Shown piece after piece: positions 31,375 through 42,512 of a stretch of 64,000 nt of DNA. The first letter of the stretch is position 1. Each line of letters starts with the position of its first letter. The position numbers and the translations under genes are program-made. Under the pieces are notes generated by a model. It worked only from the letters and a program-made list of their open reading frames with translations. It was not told the DNA's origin and did not search any database. Source of the stretch: Brachionus rotundiformis (lineage: Eukaryota; Rotifera; Eurotatoria; Ploima; Brachionidae); contig JAESIW010000162.1 in the NCBI GenBank assembly GCA_016802295.1, positions 731,739 to 795,738 on the forward strand, read 5' to 3'.

Positions 31375-32900
31375 ATGTCATCAAACGACATGACCAGTCT
31401 GGACGAGATTGTCAAGTATCAGCAAGAGCTGCTCAGCCACCAGCGCAACCAGACCCTCATTCAAAAAGAAACAATCAAAATACTTAACGCGCTGAACAAG
31501 AGCCTGACTCTCATGTCAGACCGATTGGACGAGTTTGCTGTCAAAACCAATGTAAAGCTGGACGATGGCTCCAACTGCATAAACTCTGCCGTTTCTTCTC
31601 AGATTTTACCTTCCAACCATTCAATGTCCAATGATGTCATTTACCTCACTGCTGAAAACCTCAACAATTCCATAAACTCAATCTGTAACAATGTAAACAC
31701 CACTCTGTCAAGCCTCAACTCAACCCAACTGAACAACCCACTGCTTTCCTCGATCAAGAGCTCGCCACAAAACTTAAACGACATCAAAGACATCTTCATC
31801 CTTGGCGACTTTAATTCAAATCTCTTGGACACTTCATCCACATCGTCGCACATTCTCACGCCACATTTGACTGTTTCGGCGCCCAGTCAGCCGGCTTTTT
31901 TCTTCAACAAGACCACCAAACTAAATGCTTTCAAAATAAACCACCCCATAAACTACCAAAACAGCAGCCAAAAGCCCCAGAACCAAATAGTTCTAACTCC
32001 CACTTTAAATTCTATTAATTTAATGGGTCAAAAAAATTCCAAACTCATGGATGTAAATAAAACTAATAAATTAAAATTAAATTTTAATTAAATTTTAATT
32101 TAATTTTATCTAGAATACAAATAACTCATGTGGTAATAAGACTAGTACTTCGGACGAGTCGATTGGCGAGCTCGAGGAAAGCTTCGAGGACACTGCCGAT
32201 GAAGAAAAGGAGCTGATACAATCAAAGAAAAAAATTAAAGTAATAAATTAATTAAAATAAAATAAATAAATTGTGTTAAAATAATAAATAAATAATTAAA
32301 TTCTTTTTTTTTAAACTAATATTAGACCTCTGGTAAAGATTTGGTCCAAAGCAATAAGAACAAAGACAATGAAGAAAGTAGTAGGTTTTTGGCTAAAATT
32401 TTTATCCTTAATAAAAGTTATTCAAGATATTAATAAAGCTAAATTTTAAAGATAATCAACAGAGATTGTTCAATAAGTTTGTTAGAGAGAGTGTAGAGAG
32501 ACGATTAGGCAAAGAGTTTCTTCTAATGCACGAAATACAAGAGATAAACCAGGACATAATGGAAGAAATAAAAAGTAGAAACTCAATGTTGAAAAAATTA
32601 ATTATTAAGCGTTTTTATTTAGAAGAGGCTCTGGAAGCCTATCCACCAATTAACATACGGCCGCGGAGAGCGTGGCATTTGGCAAAAGCGTCGCTCAGAT
32701 GTAGGAGAAGAAGTCTGAGGCGCCAGAAAGAAAAACAAGTCCTGACTTCTACAATGGTCTCGTCAGTTTCATCCACTACATCGCCAAATGTTCACTCTTC
32801 GTCAGTGGACACAATTAAAATTGAGAATCAATCGTTCATTGATTCTAGCCTTATTCAACCATCTCTTTCTAGTCTTAACACCTCAATCACAACATTATGA
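31375..32900 (+). CDS. Unrecognised protein, Ser/Asn-rich with a basic C-terminal segment
   Basis: Probable exons: 31375 to about 32052, about 32115-32239, about 32325-32381 and about 32463-32900. The first exon starts MSSNDMTSLDEIVKYQQ, predicts a short coiled coil (residues 8-55, heptad-like Leu/Ile) and then becomes Ser/Asn/Leu-rich and disordered. The middle exons are acidic (ELEESFEDTADEEKE). The last exon has a helical segment (FVRESVERRLGKEFLLMHEI) and the very basic RPRRAWHLAKASLRCRRRSL. Codon use in exon 1 is GC-richer than the flanks, as in real genes here. The exon 3-4 join is uncertain. Acidic plus basic blocks suggest a nuclear protein, but that is a guess. Confidence 0.6.
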
Positions 32901-33219
32901 TTTTATTTTATTTTTTATTTCCGTTGTTATAACTAATAAAATTTTAATTTTAATTTTGTTTTCTTTTTAAAATCTTAAAAGCTAATTATGAAAAAATTGG
33001 CAAATATTTGTCAAAATATTTTTTTATTATTTTTGTTTCAAGAAAATCATGTATTTATGTTTTATAAAACGCTTTTTGAAAATGAATTACTGATTTAAAC
33101 TAAAAAAGATTACGTAAAATAAAAAAGATATAGTTTGATGTTATAATTTGCAAAAATAAGAAAAAAATATTGTTAAAAGTGTTTTGGTAATTACAAAACG
33201 ATGAAAAAATTTAGTTATA
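32901..33219. other. Intergenic, start of cassette B
   Basis: AT-rich, no gene. The final 40 bases, with AACGATGAAAAAA before the ATG, match the leader of the paralogue at 42.5 kb. Confidence 0.4.
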
Positions 33220-34269
33220 ATGAAAAGTTATAATGGTTTTTTGATAATTTTTATCTTAGCTACAATTTCCATTTTGTTTTTTAATGAAAATATACTGAAA
33301 AATTTAAGTTTAGTAAAAAAAACTTATCATGGTTCAGATGGTAGCAGAAGCAACAGTTCTTATCCGAGCATATTTTGTTTGATAAAAACACATCCCAACA
33401 ACATAAAGATAAACAAAACTCTTATTTTGTACAAAGTTTGGGCCCACAAGTGTGACAACTACCGTTTCATCACTTTATTGCCTGATCACCTAAAGCAAGA
33501 CAACCACAAGCAGTCGGAAACAATTGAAGTATTTGATAACTTTTATATGATCCAACCGAAGCACTTGTCCAGCGAATCACATGGAAACTTGACGCTCAAA
33601 ATTTACTTTTCTATGATATACGTTTATGAGAAATTTGCCAAATACGATTGGTATTATATCGTGGATGACGATGCCTATGTAAATATTAAAAATCTAAAAG
33701 AGTTTCTCAAAGACAAGAATGTAAATGAATCGGTCACATTTGGATACAATTTTAAGGTGATTGTCAAAGATGGCTATCACTCAGGAGGACCAGGCTATGC
33801 GTTGAGCAACAGAGCATTTACAGACATGACCAAAGCGCTAATCAAAGACATAAAAAACTGTTCAAATAGTGGAATAGATGACAGTGATGTGAATGATTGT
33901 ATAAGAAAGCATAATGGCAAAATGGGAAATTCAAGAGATGAAAATCAGCGCGAAAGATTTTTACCAATGAGCTTGATGAATCATTTTATGGGAACTAGTC
34001 TTGAGTGGTTGAATGGATATGGTGAAATTGCGCCCAAAAAAGGCTTTGACTGCTGTGCCGATTCTTTGATCGCAGTTCATTACATGAACTCGAGAGATTT
34101 GGTTCGGCTTGATTTGGCCATTGGGTCACAAATGAACAATGAGCAAATTTATAAGCAATATTTTGGTCTATCAAAACCAGTAACATTTAAAAATATAATA
34201 AGAAATTATGTTCTTTTGGAAGATTTGGAAAACGATTCAAATAAATACAGTGATTTGATCAAGTTATGA
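33220..34269 (+). CDS. C1GALT1-like beta-1,3-galactosyltransferase (cassette B)
   Basis: 349 residues, intronless, type II membrane protein: a short cytosolic end, an anchor at about 7-22 (FLIIFILATISILFF) and a lumenal GT31 domain. The metal-binding DDD is at residues 149-151 (YYIVDDDAYV), the acceptor/donor motif SGGPGYALS at about 188, and GIDDSDVNDCI at about 218 corresponds to EDVDVGKC of C1GALT1. Core-1 synthase adds galactose to GalNAc-O-Ser/Thr in the Golgi. Four to six Cys are kept. It shares its leader, U3 gene and downstream units with the copy at 42.5 kb, differing at only a handful of residues, mostly near the N terminus. Exact acceptor specificity is not readable from sequence. 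Confidence 0.9.
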   Translation: MKSYNGFLIIFILATISILFFNENILKNLSLVKKTYHGSDGSRSNSSYPSIFCLIKTHPNNIKINKTLILYKVWAHKCDNYRFITLLPDHLKQDNHKQSETIEVFDNFYMIQPKHLSSESHGNLTLKIYFSMIYVYEKFAKYDWYYIVDDDAYVNIKNLKEFLKDKNVNESVTFGYNFKVIVKDGYHSGGPGYALSNRAFTDMTKALIKDIKNCSNSGIDDSDVNDCIRKHNGKMGNSRDENQRERFLPMSLMNHFMGTSLEWLNGYGEIAPKKGFDCCADSLIAVHYMNSRDLVRLDLAIGSQMNNEQIYKQYFGLSKPVTFKNIIRNYVLLEDLENDSNKYSDLIKL

Positions 34270-34572
34270 GAAATTACAGTTCTTTAAAAAATAAATTTAA
34301 AATTTATTTAAATTAGTTTATTTTTTGTTATTATTTATTTCCTTACTAAAATATTATTAAGAATAATTGAAAAAATAAAAATAATTTTAAATTTATTTAA
34401 AAAATGAAATCAAAAATAAAAAATAATATTCTTGCTAAAAGATATCGCTCTTGAGTTTTTTTGTTGAACCAAAAAAATATTTTATTAAAATAGAAAAAAG
34501 TTGAGCAAAAATACTTTGAGTTTGTGTTTAGATGATAAAAATAAATAAGAGCTTAAGAGCAAGTGATTCTTT

Positions 34573-34800
34573 AAGATCATACTTTTAGGGATCATTTCTA
34601 TAGTATGTATCGCCCGAGCAATGTCTAACCATTGCCGAACGCTTTAACCCACGATGATGAGTGAAAGCGGACTCACCTGAGCGCGAAACCGATATTGATG
34701 GTTGTTTTCAGATTTTGGAAACTCGACCTTCGATCATTGATGAACGTTCACGGCCAGCTTTTGTCTGGCTGTTGAGGGTGAGTTTGCATTCCGAGTGGTT
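34573..34800 (+). ncRNA. U3 small nucleolar RNA, copy B
   Basis: 228 nt with the same 5' end, box A, box B-like, box C and 3' end as copy A. It begins 303 bp after the galactosyltransferase stop and has its own upstream element (GAGTTTGTGTTTAGATGAT) about 35-55 bp before the RNA start, so it is an independent gene and not intronic. Confidence 0.93.
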
Positions 34801-35147
34801 AATTATTAAAATATAAAATGAAAAAAAATGAATAAAATTCTATATCAATTAATATTAATTACATTTATCAAACATTTATGTTTTGATAAAGGTAAGATAC
34901 GATTGATGAACTATTGATGAAAAAAATAAATTTTAAAAAATCATTTAAATGAAATCTTATTCAATATATTTTATATATTTTTATTAGTTTATATCCTATG
35001 AACACACTGATATATGGTTTTTAATAACAAAAATTTTAAATAATCAAACTAAATTCTTACTTTAAATTAAGCAAAAATATTAATTTAAAAAGTGTTGAAT
35101 GTGATATTATTAAGAGATAATTAAAATATTTTGTTTTAGAAAAAAAT

Positions 35148-35220
35148 CACCCCCAGAGGGGATCGAACCCTCGACCTATGGATTAGAAGTCCATCGCGCT
35201 ATCCACTGCGCTATGGGGGC
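35148..35220 (-). tRNA. tRNA-Arg (UCU), copy 5
   Basis: Identical 73-nt cloverleaf, minus strand, with a T-rich stop signal beyond it. Inner tRNA of cassette B, between U3 and P6. Confidence 0.95.
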
Positions 35221-35460
35221 TTCAATACTAATTTTATGTTTTAAGAAATTAGAAAGTATTTTCTAATAATAAATATTTAAAGCTCATTTATTCAACTTAT
35301 TTTTATAAACATAATAATAAAAAAATCTTTTGGCTTATCTTTTTGTTCTAAAAAATATTAAAACAGTTATATGAGATAAATTTTATTGATGCATCAAAAA
35401 ATTGTCAAAAAATAAATAATGTGAGATTGATAATCGAAAATATTTGGTTAAAATATTGGT

Positions 35461-35583
35461 CTACCATAATCCATATGAAGCTAATGGTAAGCCAGTTGAG
35501 TATGGCAAGGTGGAGTATGGATATCCAGCATATGGATAAGTACCATAGTGGTTGTAAGCACCAAGTAATCCGTAGTAAGCCAT
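35461..35583 (-). CDS. Tyr-rich 40-residue microprotein, copy P6
   Basis: Y23, and A instead of T at position 35, a change shared with P9. Type Y promoter (reversed TATAAATA at 35655-35662). Ten Tyr. Confidence 0.75.
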   Translation of the reverse strand: MAYYGLLGAYNHYGTYPYAGYPYSTLPYSTGLPLASYGLW

Positions 35584-35981
35584 TTCAATTGTTTTATATT
35601 TTAAATATTTTCTTTGGAATAAATGAAATTATTTAAAGTTTTAACTAATTCTTCTATTTATACTCAGCTAAAACAAAGAAGCTCACAAAAAAATGTTTAT
35701 TTGATTTGATTTTTGTCAAAATAAAAAAATAAATTCTCTGATTTTATCTTTTCAATAATTAAAAGACACTTAGAATCTAATCATCATTAAAAAATAAACA
35801 CCTAAATTAATTTCATTCGAGCTATTGTTTTATTAATTGATGTTTACTTTTTAATGAAAAATAAATAAATATTAAAGATGACTCGATTTATCTAGAAATA
35901 TTTGTCTATTGGTATAAAAAAGGCTGGCAAAATCGACTTTTTAAGTTAAAGAAAATTTGAAATCAAATTAAATCAATTGAA
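35584..35981. promoter_or_regulatory. Divergent promoter between P6 and P7
   Basis: 398 bp, about ten shorter than the other pairs because of a deletion near 35720. Boxes: reversed TATAAATA at 35655-35662 and TATAAAAA at 35913-35920. Confidence 0.7.
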
Positions 35982-36104
35982 ATGGCTTACTATGGATTAC
36001 TTGGTGCTTACAACCACTATGGTACTTATCCATATGCTGGATATCCATTCTCCACTTTGCCATACTCAACTGGCTTACCATTAACTTCATATGGATTGTG
36101 GTAG
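35982..36104 (+). CDS. Tyr-rich 40-residue microprotein, copy P7
   Basis: F23, T35; otherwise the family consensus. Type X promoter with TATAAAAA 62 bp before the start. The 3' flank has TTGATGCATCAATAAA at about 36169-36184. Confidence 0.75.
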   Translation: MAYYGLLGAYNHYGTYPYAGYPFSTLPYSTGLPLTSYGLW

Positions 36105-36407
36105 ACCAATATTGTTACCTAAAATTTTCAATTATTAATCTCACCTTTTTTATTTTTTGACAATTTATTTGATGCATCAATAAAATTTATCTCATTTTAA
36201 TTTTTCCTTTTTACTGATTCTTTTTCAAATTATGAATTTAAATATTAATTAATGATTTAACTTATGAATATTTTAAGAAAATAATAAAATATCAGAGTTA
36301 ATGACAGTCCCTATCAAATATTCGATAATTAATTTTTTCAGAATTGATTGCAACAGTAATTAAAATTAATCAAAAATTAATTAATAAAATATTGTATTTA
36401 AAAAACT

Positions 36408-36480
36408 CACCCCCAGAGGGGATCGAACCCTCGACCTATGGATTAGAAGTCCATCGCGCTATCCACTGCGCTATGGGGGC
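36408..36480 (-). tRNA. tRNA-Arg (UCU), copy 6
   Basis: Outer tRNA of cassette B, equivalent to copy 3 of cassette A. Same sequence and anticodon. Confidence 0.95.
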
Positions 36481-36946
36481 TTGTTTCTTAATTTATCATC
36501 TTCATTATTTTATATAAAATTTTGAAATTTATTAAAAAATAAAATTAAATGATTAAATTATTAAAAGTTTTTTCATATAACTTTCATCAATTCTGCTACA
36601 CTTACTTTCTGCAATTTCATTTTTTTATTACATCTTGTACTCTTCTTTAATAAAGAACACATTTGCTAGCATACACATTTTTTATATTTTGTTGGTTTTT
36701 ACTTTACATTCCCATATAAATTCCATAATCGAAACCTCTAAAATTTTATTAATTAACTATCAAAAAATTTTGCTTAAAATTTGTTTTTATGCTTGTTTTA
36801 ATTGATAATTTCATTTGTTATCAACAAATAGATATGATTCAGCTTTGAATTTTTTTTTAATTTTTTTTGTTAAATTAGATATGAAAAAAATATCTTTTAA
36901 TAAATTGAATAATTTGAATAATTTTTCCAATTTTGAGTATTTAGAA

Positions 36947-37694
36947 ATGTCTAACTTAGCTCAACGAAACAATTTGGAATCATCCAAAACTGCCTTTTTG
37001 CTATGTGATATCCAAGAAAGATTCCAATCATCCATCTATAAATTCAATGAATTGGTCGAGATTGCCAATAGATTGGTAAATTAAATTCATTATTTCTAAA
37101 ATTTTCCAAAATTGTTATTTAAGGTCACAGCTTCCAAAATTTTAGATATTCCACTTGTTGTAACTGAACAAGTAAACCAAAAAATCTGGTTAAATAAAAA
37201 ATATTAATTATTTTTAAAGTATCCTAAAGGCCTTGGTCAAACCGTTTCATCATTAGATATAAGCCAAGCTCTGATTAAAGTAGAAAAGACTAAGTTTTCA
37301 ATGTATTGCAATGAAATTAAGGATTTATTAGAAAAAAAAAATATTGATACCATTGTTCTATTTGGAGTTGAAGTAACCAGTTAATAGTATATTATTAATA
37401 ATTAATTTATTGCTATTAAAGACTCATGTTTGTGTACTTCAAACAGCAATTGATTTTTTAAATCAAGGGTTCAATGTCCATGTAGTGGCTGACGCTTGTT
37501 CCTCACGCTCGCTGACTGATCGAATGCTCGCTATTGAAAGATTGAGGCAGGCTGGTTGCATTGTCACCACACATGAGTCAGTTCTTTTCCAGTTAATTAA
37601 AGATAAAAATCATGAAAAATTTAAAGAAATTCAAAAATTAATCATAACAATGGCTCCGGACACTGGTCTCTTCCACAAACAAAGTTCTTTTTAG
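36947..37694 (+). CDS. Isochorismatase-domain hydrolase, ISOC2-like
   Basis: Exons 36947-37075, 37124-37171, 37220-37372 and 37422-37694 give 200 residues; human ISOC2 is 205. An in-frame upstream ATG at 36881 would add 22 residues with an amphipathic look, possibly a mitochondrial presequence. The cysteine-hydrolase fold is marked by FLLCDIQERF (catalytic Asp), KTKFSM (Lys) and GVETHVCVLQTAIDFL (Cys). HVVADACSSRS and FKEIQKLI...APDTGLF match ISOC1/2 closely. The physiological substrate of ISOC proteins is not settled. It lies between cassette B and a further tRNA-Arg. Confidence 0.92.
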
Positions 37695-37791
37695 ATAAAC
37701 AATTTTTTTTTAATAGACCTTTAAAGAATTTTTATTTATCTATTAAAGTAAAATTAGTTAAATAAAAGTTTTTTGTTGTTGAGTAAAAAAT

Positions 37792-37864
37792 CACCCCCAG
37801 AGGGGATCGAACCCTCGACCTATGGATTAGAAGTCCATCGCGCTATCCACTGCGCTATGGGGGC
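37792..37864 (-). tRNA. tRNA-Arg (UCU), copy 7
   Basis: Same 73-nt sequence as the others, but isolated: no microprotein or U3 beside it. It sits 97 bp after the ISOC stop and 160 bp from the end of TRMT2A. Confidence 0.95.
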
Positions 37865-38025
37865 TTATTTTCATAATCTATTATTGTTTAAAAACTAATT
37901 ACCAATTTTTGAAATTACTTAACAATATTTTTTATATTTGGAGTAATTAAAAGAGTGTATATATTCTTTATTTTTATTAATTAATAATAACAATTTTTAA
38001 AATGAAAATTTAGAATAAATGTCAA

Positions 38026-41000
38026 TTAAGAAGATGGAGTGGAGATCAAGTCATTTGAATATCTGGCTAAGAAGAGTATTAATTCACAGTGGATCGTATG
38101 TGGAAACATGTCGACTGCTATTGCTTTTACTGGAACAAAAGCCTGATTCCAGTATGACTTGGATTGCTGTCTGGCAAAGCTGAAAATAATACACATATTA
38201 AATTTAATTAATTTTATATTATTTTATCTTTAATTACTCAACAAAATTTTGCATTGCCAATTCCGGATTGCACGACACATAGACTAGCGATTTCAGGCAG
38301 TCCAACTTGCGCAATGCTTGAACCACTTTGGTATCTTTGGAAAATTAAAACTTTAATCAAATAAAAAAATTGGTTCTTTGGTTACGTAGTCCAGCCCTAG
38401 GAGGATCAACAATAGCCATTATTTTATCTTCTTTATCAAATTTTTTTAGAATATTAGGTAGCACATCTTCCGCTTTGCCACAGTGAAATTCTGCATTTTC
38501 AATATCTTTTCAATAATTAAACTAATTAAAATAACCATATTTATTAAATACAATAAATCAACTATTTAATTGTGCATTTAATTTAGCGTCTTCAATTGCT
38601 TCCGCTATTACTTCAACACCAATTACTTTTTTACATCTCTAAAGCACGATTAGATTAAGTCTATTAACCAAAAGTTAAATTACATTTGCCAAGGTTAGCC
38701 CAATTGTTCCTGTTCCACAACAGATATCTAGCAAAATTGTGTCCTTATCCAGCCCGCTTATGTCTCCGATTTTCTTGTACAAAACCTCGGCTGCTTTGGT
38801 ATTGGCTTGAAAAAAAGCCAAGGGAGACACGCGAAACTTAAGACCTAGAAGCTCTTCATACAAACACTAGATATAAATATTAATTTATTAAATTATTAAG
38901 TGTCCCAAGTTTTACATCTTCACCTAGTAGAGTCTCTAAATTGTCCATTCTGCTTATTCCAGTTCTAAAATTTGGTTATCAATGTTACCAAGTGAACAAT
39001 TTAACTCCAAATTTACTTGTTTGTGTTTAGATTGAAAATTAGACCTCTAAGTTTGAGTTCTTCGCTGTTCAAAAGTTGTCCAAAATAGGTTTTCAATGAA
39101 TTTTTTGCATCATTAACTTGATCCTATAAATGAAGTTATGATTATTTATTTATAAACTTATTAAAAAAATTGGTTATTGACTTCATTTAAATCTTTTTTG
39201 TCAAATACCACTATGGCAATTATTTCTCTATTCTGGTTAGTTCTTAAAGTAAGCTGGCGCCAATGTCCTTCACGAGTACGAACATTGACTGGCTTAAAGT
39301 CACTCTTTTCAACAAATTCATGAAATTTCTATTTTAAATTAATTAATTAATTAATTATAATCATCACTAAATATTTATAATTAAATTTTACCTTTACGAA
39401 AGATCTCATTTGATCGGGAAAATTTTTACATGAATAGGGTTCAACAACTTCGTTAGAGCCTGTCTTGTACTCTCCAAGACGAAAGCCAACCACAGTCTCT
39501 TTACAAAAAAATAATTTGCTTAAAAAATAATTTGAAAAAAATAAAATAAATTAATACTCGACTCATCCTGGTTGTAGCCGATTGTAAACTCACATTTATT
39601 TCTATAGTCGTCAATCACTGGCTTTTGGTTTAATTATTATAAATTTTTATAATTTTTATTTTTTCTCAATTTCCCTATAGCTATCGTTTTTTATAAAATG
39701 TTTCATAAATTTATAGCCAGAGTTTTTTAATAAATATTTTTTGATAATGAAAAAGAGATTATTATATTCAAGGGGAGATGTTCTCTGTATGCGGATGAAT
39801 AACTATGAAGAGACGCGTTGATCTAATACAAGATCATAAATGAACTTGATGAAATAAGTTGGTACAGAGACTCAATGGAAAGTAAAAATGGTTATAATAT
39901 AAGAGGAAATCGTGAGAAGAGATTGAGAAGAGAATTAATGAGAAACTGATTGCCAATATATAATTTTTTTTACTAACAGAGTTGTTAGTGATTGGAACCA
40001 ATTAATTAACAAATGAAGTGATAGAATCAAAAACAATTGACTTATTTTAAAACTAATTTTGAAAGGCTGAAATATTGCCTAAAGTATGGTAAATCCAGGC
40101 TTCATGCAAAAGCCTAGAAATTATTTTTATTATTATTAAAATTTCAGCAAGCTACCTTAAATTGAATTTTTTATTTTGGTTAAAGCTATTTAATTTTGGT
40201 CTTAAAATGAAATATCAAGATGTATTTTTTACTAATTTAAGATTCTAGTTAGTTAATTTTTTTTTAATTTGACTTATCTTATAAAACTCTCAAAATTTAC
40301 TCAGAAAATCTCTGAAGTCATCTTTATGAAGTATTTTTAAATATCATGCTTGATTTGGTTCTAAATCGTTCATTTGGCCTTGGAACAGACAAAGTGGCAT
40401 AGAAAGAACTTATTTTATTTAATTTCCATAAATTTTTCGTCAATTTAAAAATCAAATTAGACAAAAATTTTATATTGACTTACTGATGGTACAGTTTCAA
40501 CCAATTTACAACACATTCCATCATGTTGATCTCTTTAAAAGATATTTTCAAATATTTCCCTCTATTTTCCAGAGATTTTATTACTTTTGTTTTTGTAGCC
40601 AGAAAAAAATTCCCTCGTTTACCTTGTCCATTTTGAAGGTACATTTTCGCAACAATTGCTTAATATTATTTGTTTTTTGGTCCAGCTGTTTCTCATAGCT
40701 GATGTTCCAGAGAGGGGTGGTAGAATTTTGGACTCTTGAAATTTAAAACTAAAAGTAAAATCCAAATTAACAAGGGATCTGTACTTTTCTTCTTGACTTA
40801 AATTTTCTGACTTAAGTTGTTTAGAATTCTGTCCGGGTGCTTCTGCCTTGCGCTTGGTTAAAATTGGATCTGGAGCTGCCTTGGAATACTTTGGATAAAA
40901 TGAAATGAGACATTTTATAAACGAATCATGTACGAGTTACCACAGCTTGAAGTTGTTTGCCTTTGTATTTGGTCTCGTTAAGAATTTTGAAAGCTTGCTC

Positions 41001-41299
41001 TCGTGATTGCTCATCTTTAAAGGTGACAAAAGCAAATGATCCTCCAGTTGGAAATTTTATTTTTACAAAATTAAGATTCAAAGAAGCAAGAAATTTTTTA
41101 AATATCTTCATTTTTTTTTAAAAAATTTCAAATTAATTAATTGTAAATAATTAGAATTTTTGTTTACTCCAAAACCAAAATTATTGGGCAGATTTTTGAC
41201 CTCTAGTTTAAAAACTTCGGATGTGTATTCCGAGTCCGGTTTTTGACCATCTGGCACATCTATTTGATCATTTATTTGAACTGGTTCAGTTTGATCCAT
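38026..41299 (-). CDS. TRMT2A: TRMT2A-like tRNA (uracil-5-)-methyltransferase
   Basis: A gene of about ten or more short exons; the first is 41299 to about 41177 and the second begins near 41111. An N-terminal RRM reads FKLEVKNLPNNFGFG, then GGSFAFVTFKDEQSREQAFKIL. Then come a Lys-rich linker, LPPLWNISYEKQL, DDYRNKCEFTIGY, and the Rossmann methyltransferase: FFQANTKAAEVLY, DICCGTGTIGL (SAM loop), DPPRAGLD, VYVSCNPELAMQNF with the catalytic Cys, and AVDMFPHTIHCELI near the end. The enzyme makes m5U54 in the T loop of cytosolic tRNA. The intron between about 40480 and 39650 contains a LINE tail. I did not fix every splice site. Confidence 0.92.
39770..40135 (+). mobile_element. LINE 3' tail fragment in a TRMT2A intron
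   Basis: Opposite in strand to the host gene. It reads SMESKNGYNIRGNREKRL, then RVVSDWNQLIN, the typical ...NRVV..WN.LP... C terminus of a non-LTR polymerase, and finishes in an (ATT)n-like tail at about 40120-40138. Several stops. Confidence 0.65.
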
Positions 41300-42512
41300 T
41301 TTATTTTTAAAATTTTTAAAAATTTATTTTTTAAAACTCTTTCTATAAAACATGTTCATTTTAATTGTGATTATAAATAAATTGTCTTTTTCTTTAATTT
41401 AGATTTAAGTTGACTTTAGTTGAAATTTAAGTAAAATCAGATAAGAGATAAGTGGATTAACTTAATTTATCATTTTGGATTTTAAATATTTTATTGAAAA
41501 AAATTTAAATTTCTTCAAACTTTATTATATTTTATTTTCATAATTTTTCTTTGTGGTGAATAAGATTGAAATTAATAAAGGTTCGATTCAAGATCTTGGA
41601 TCTTTATTTTCTGGCTTCTTTTTGAATTGTTTAAGTGTTGTCAAAGCAGAGTTGTAGTTTATTTTATACCACAAATTGGATTCAAAATTAAGATCAAATC
41701 TGATTTTTGAACCAACATCTCATTAGACTTGGACAGCTCAGTAATAATTTTTTTTCTCGAACTTCAGTACCATTTTTTAGCTTAATTCCTTAAAAAAATA
41801 CCAAAACCTTTTGTTCGATCTAATGATTACAAAATTTTTTTTAATTTATAATTTATATTAATTAGCCACTAATCAAAATTGAGCTCAATCGGCTCTCATC
41901 ATACATAAAATTTTAGATTTAAGCAATTTTGATTTTTTATTATGTAATTTAAATTTAAAATTTTACCTGAATAAAAACGCTTATAAATAGAGCTAATTTA
42001 CCTTAAAGTAATTGGATAACTTTAAAAAATATTTATTAAAAGAATATAAACAAAAATATGAAGGAATAATATTAAGGTATATAAAAAATTTATTCAAGTT
42101 GTATTTAACAAACTTATCGTTCAATTGTTCGCATATATAATTCTCGATTTTTTAAAAAATATAAATTTTTGATTTAAAATTTTATAAACTAACATGAGGT
42201 TAATTTCAATTATTTTTGTATTGTATATTCTTTTAAAAGAATAATGAACCGAATCAGCCTATAAGAAAGATTTATGATGACGAAACATATAACTGAAAAA
42301 AGACCAAGAAAATCTATTCTTATCTACTCAAACTTTTAGTCTTAAAAAATTCAGGTATTTGTGTTGTATAGGAACTAAATTTCCGATTTTAATTAAAACA
42401 AATTTAACTTAGAAAAAAAAATTCTATGTCACGATTTAGAAAAACAAAATTTTCTTTCTTAAACTATATAAAAGTGTTTTGGAAACTAAGACGATGAAAA
42501 AAATTGGTTAAA
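41300..42512. other. Intergenic, AT-rich
   Basis: No gene on either strand. It includes the promoter of TRMT2A at the left and the leader of the cassette C galactosyltransferase at the right. Confidence 0.35.

Larger units (their letters stand above)
33220..36520 (+). repeat. Cassette B
   Basis: Galactosyltransferase (+), U3 (+), tRNA-Arg (-), microprotein P6 (-), P7 (+), tRNA-Arg (-). It has the same order as cassette C and, inverted, cassette A. The outer tRNA flank ending in TTTCTTAATTTATCATC is shared with the 18.5-kb edge of cassette A. Confidence 0.85.

Noticed and set aside
42504..42512. Upstream start for the cassette C galactosyltransferase
   Set aside because: The codon is TTG. 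The ATG at 42513 gives the same 349-residue length as the paralogue at 33220.
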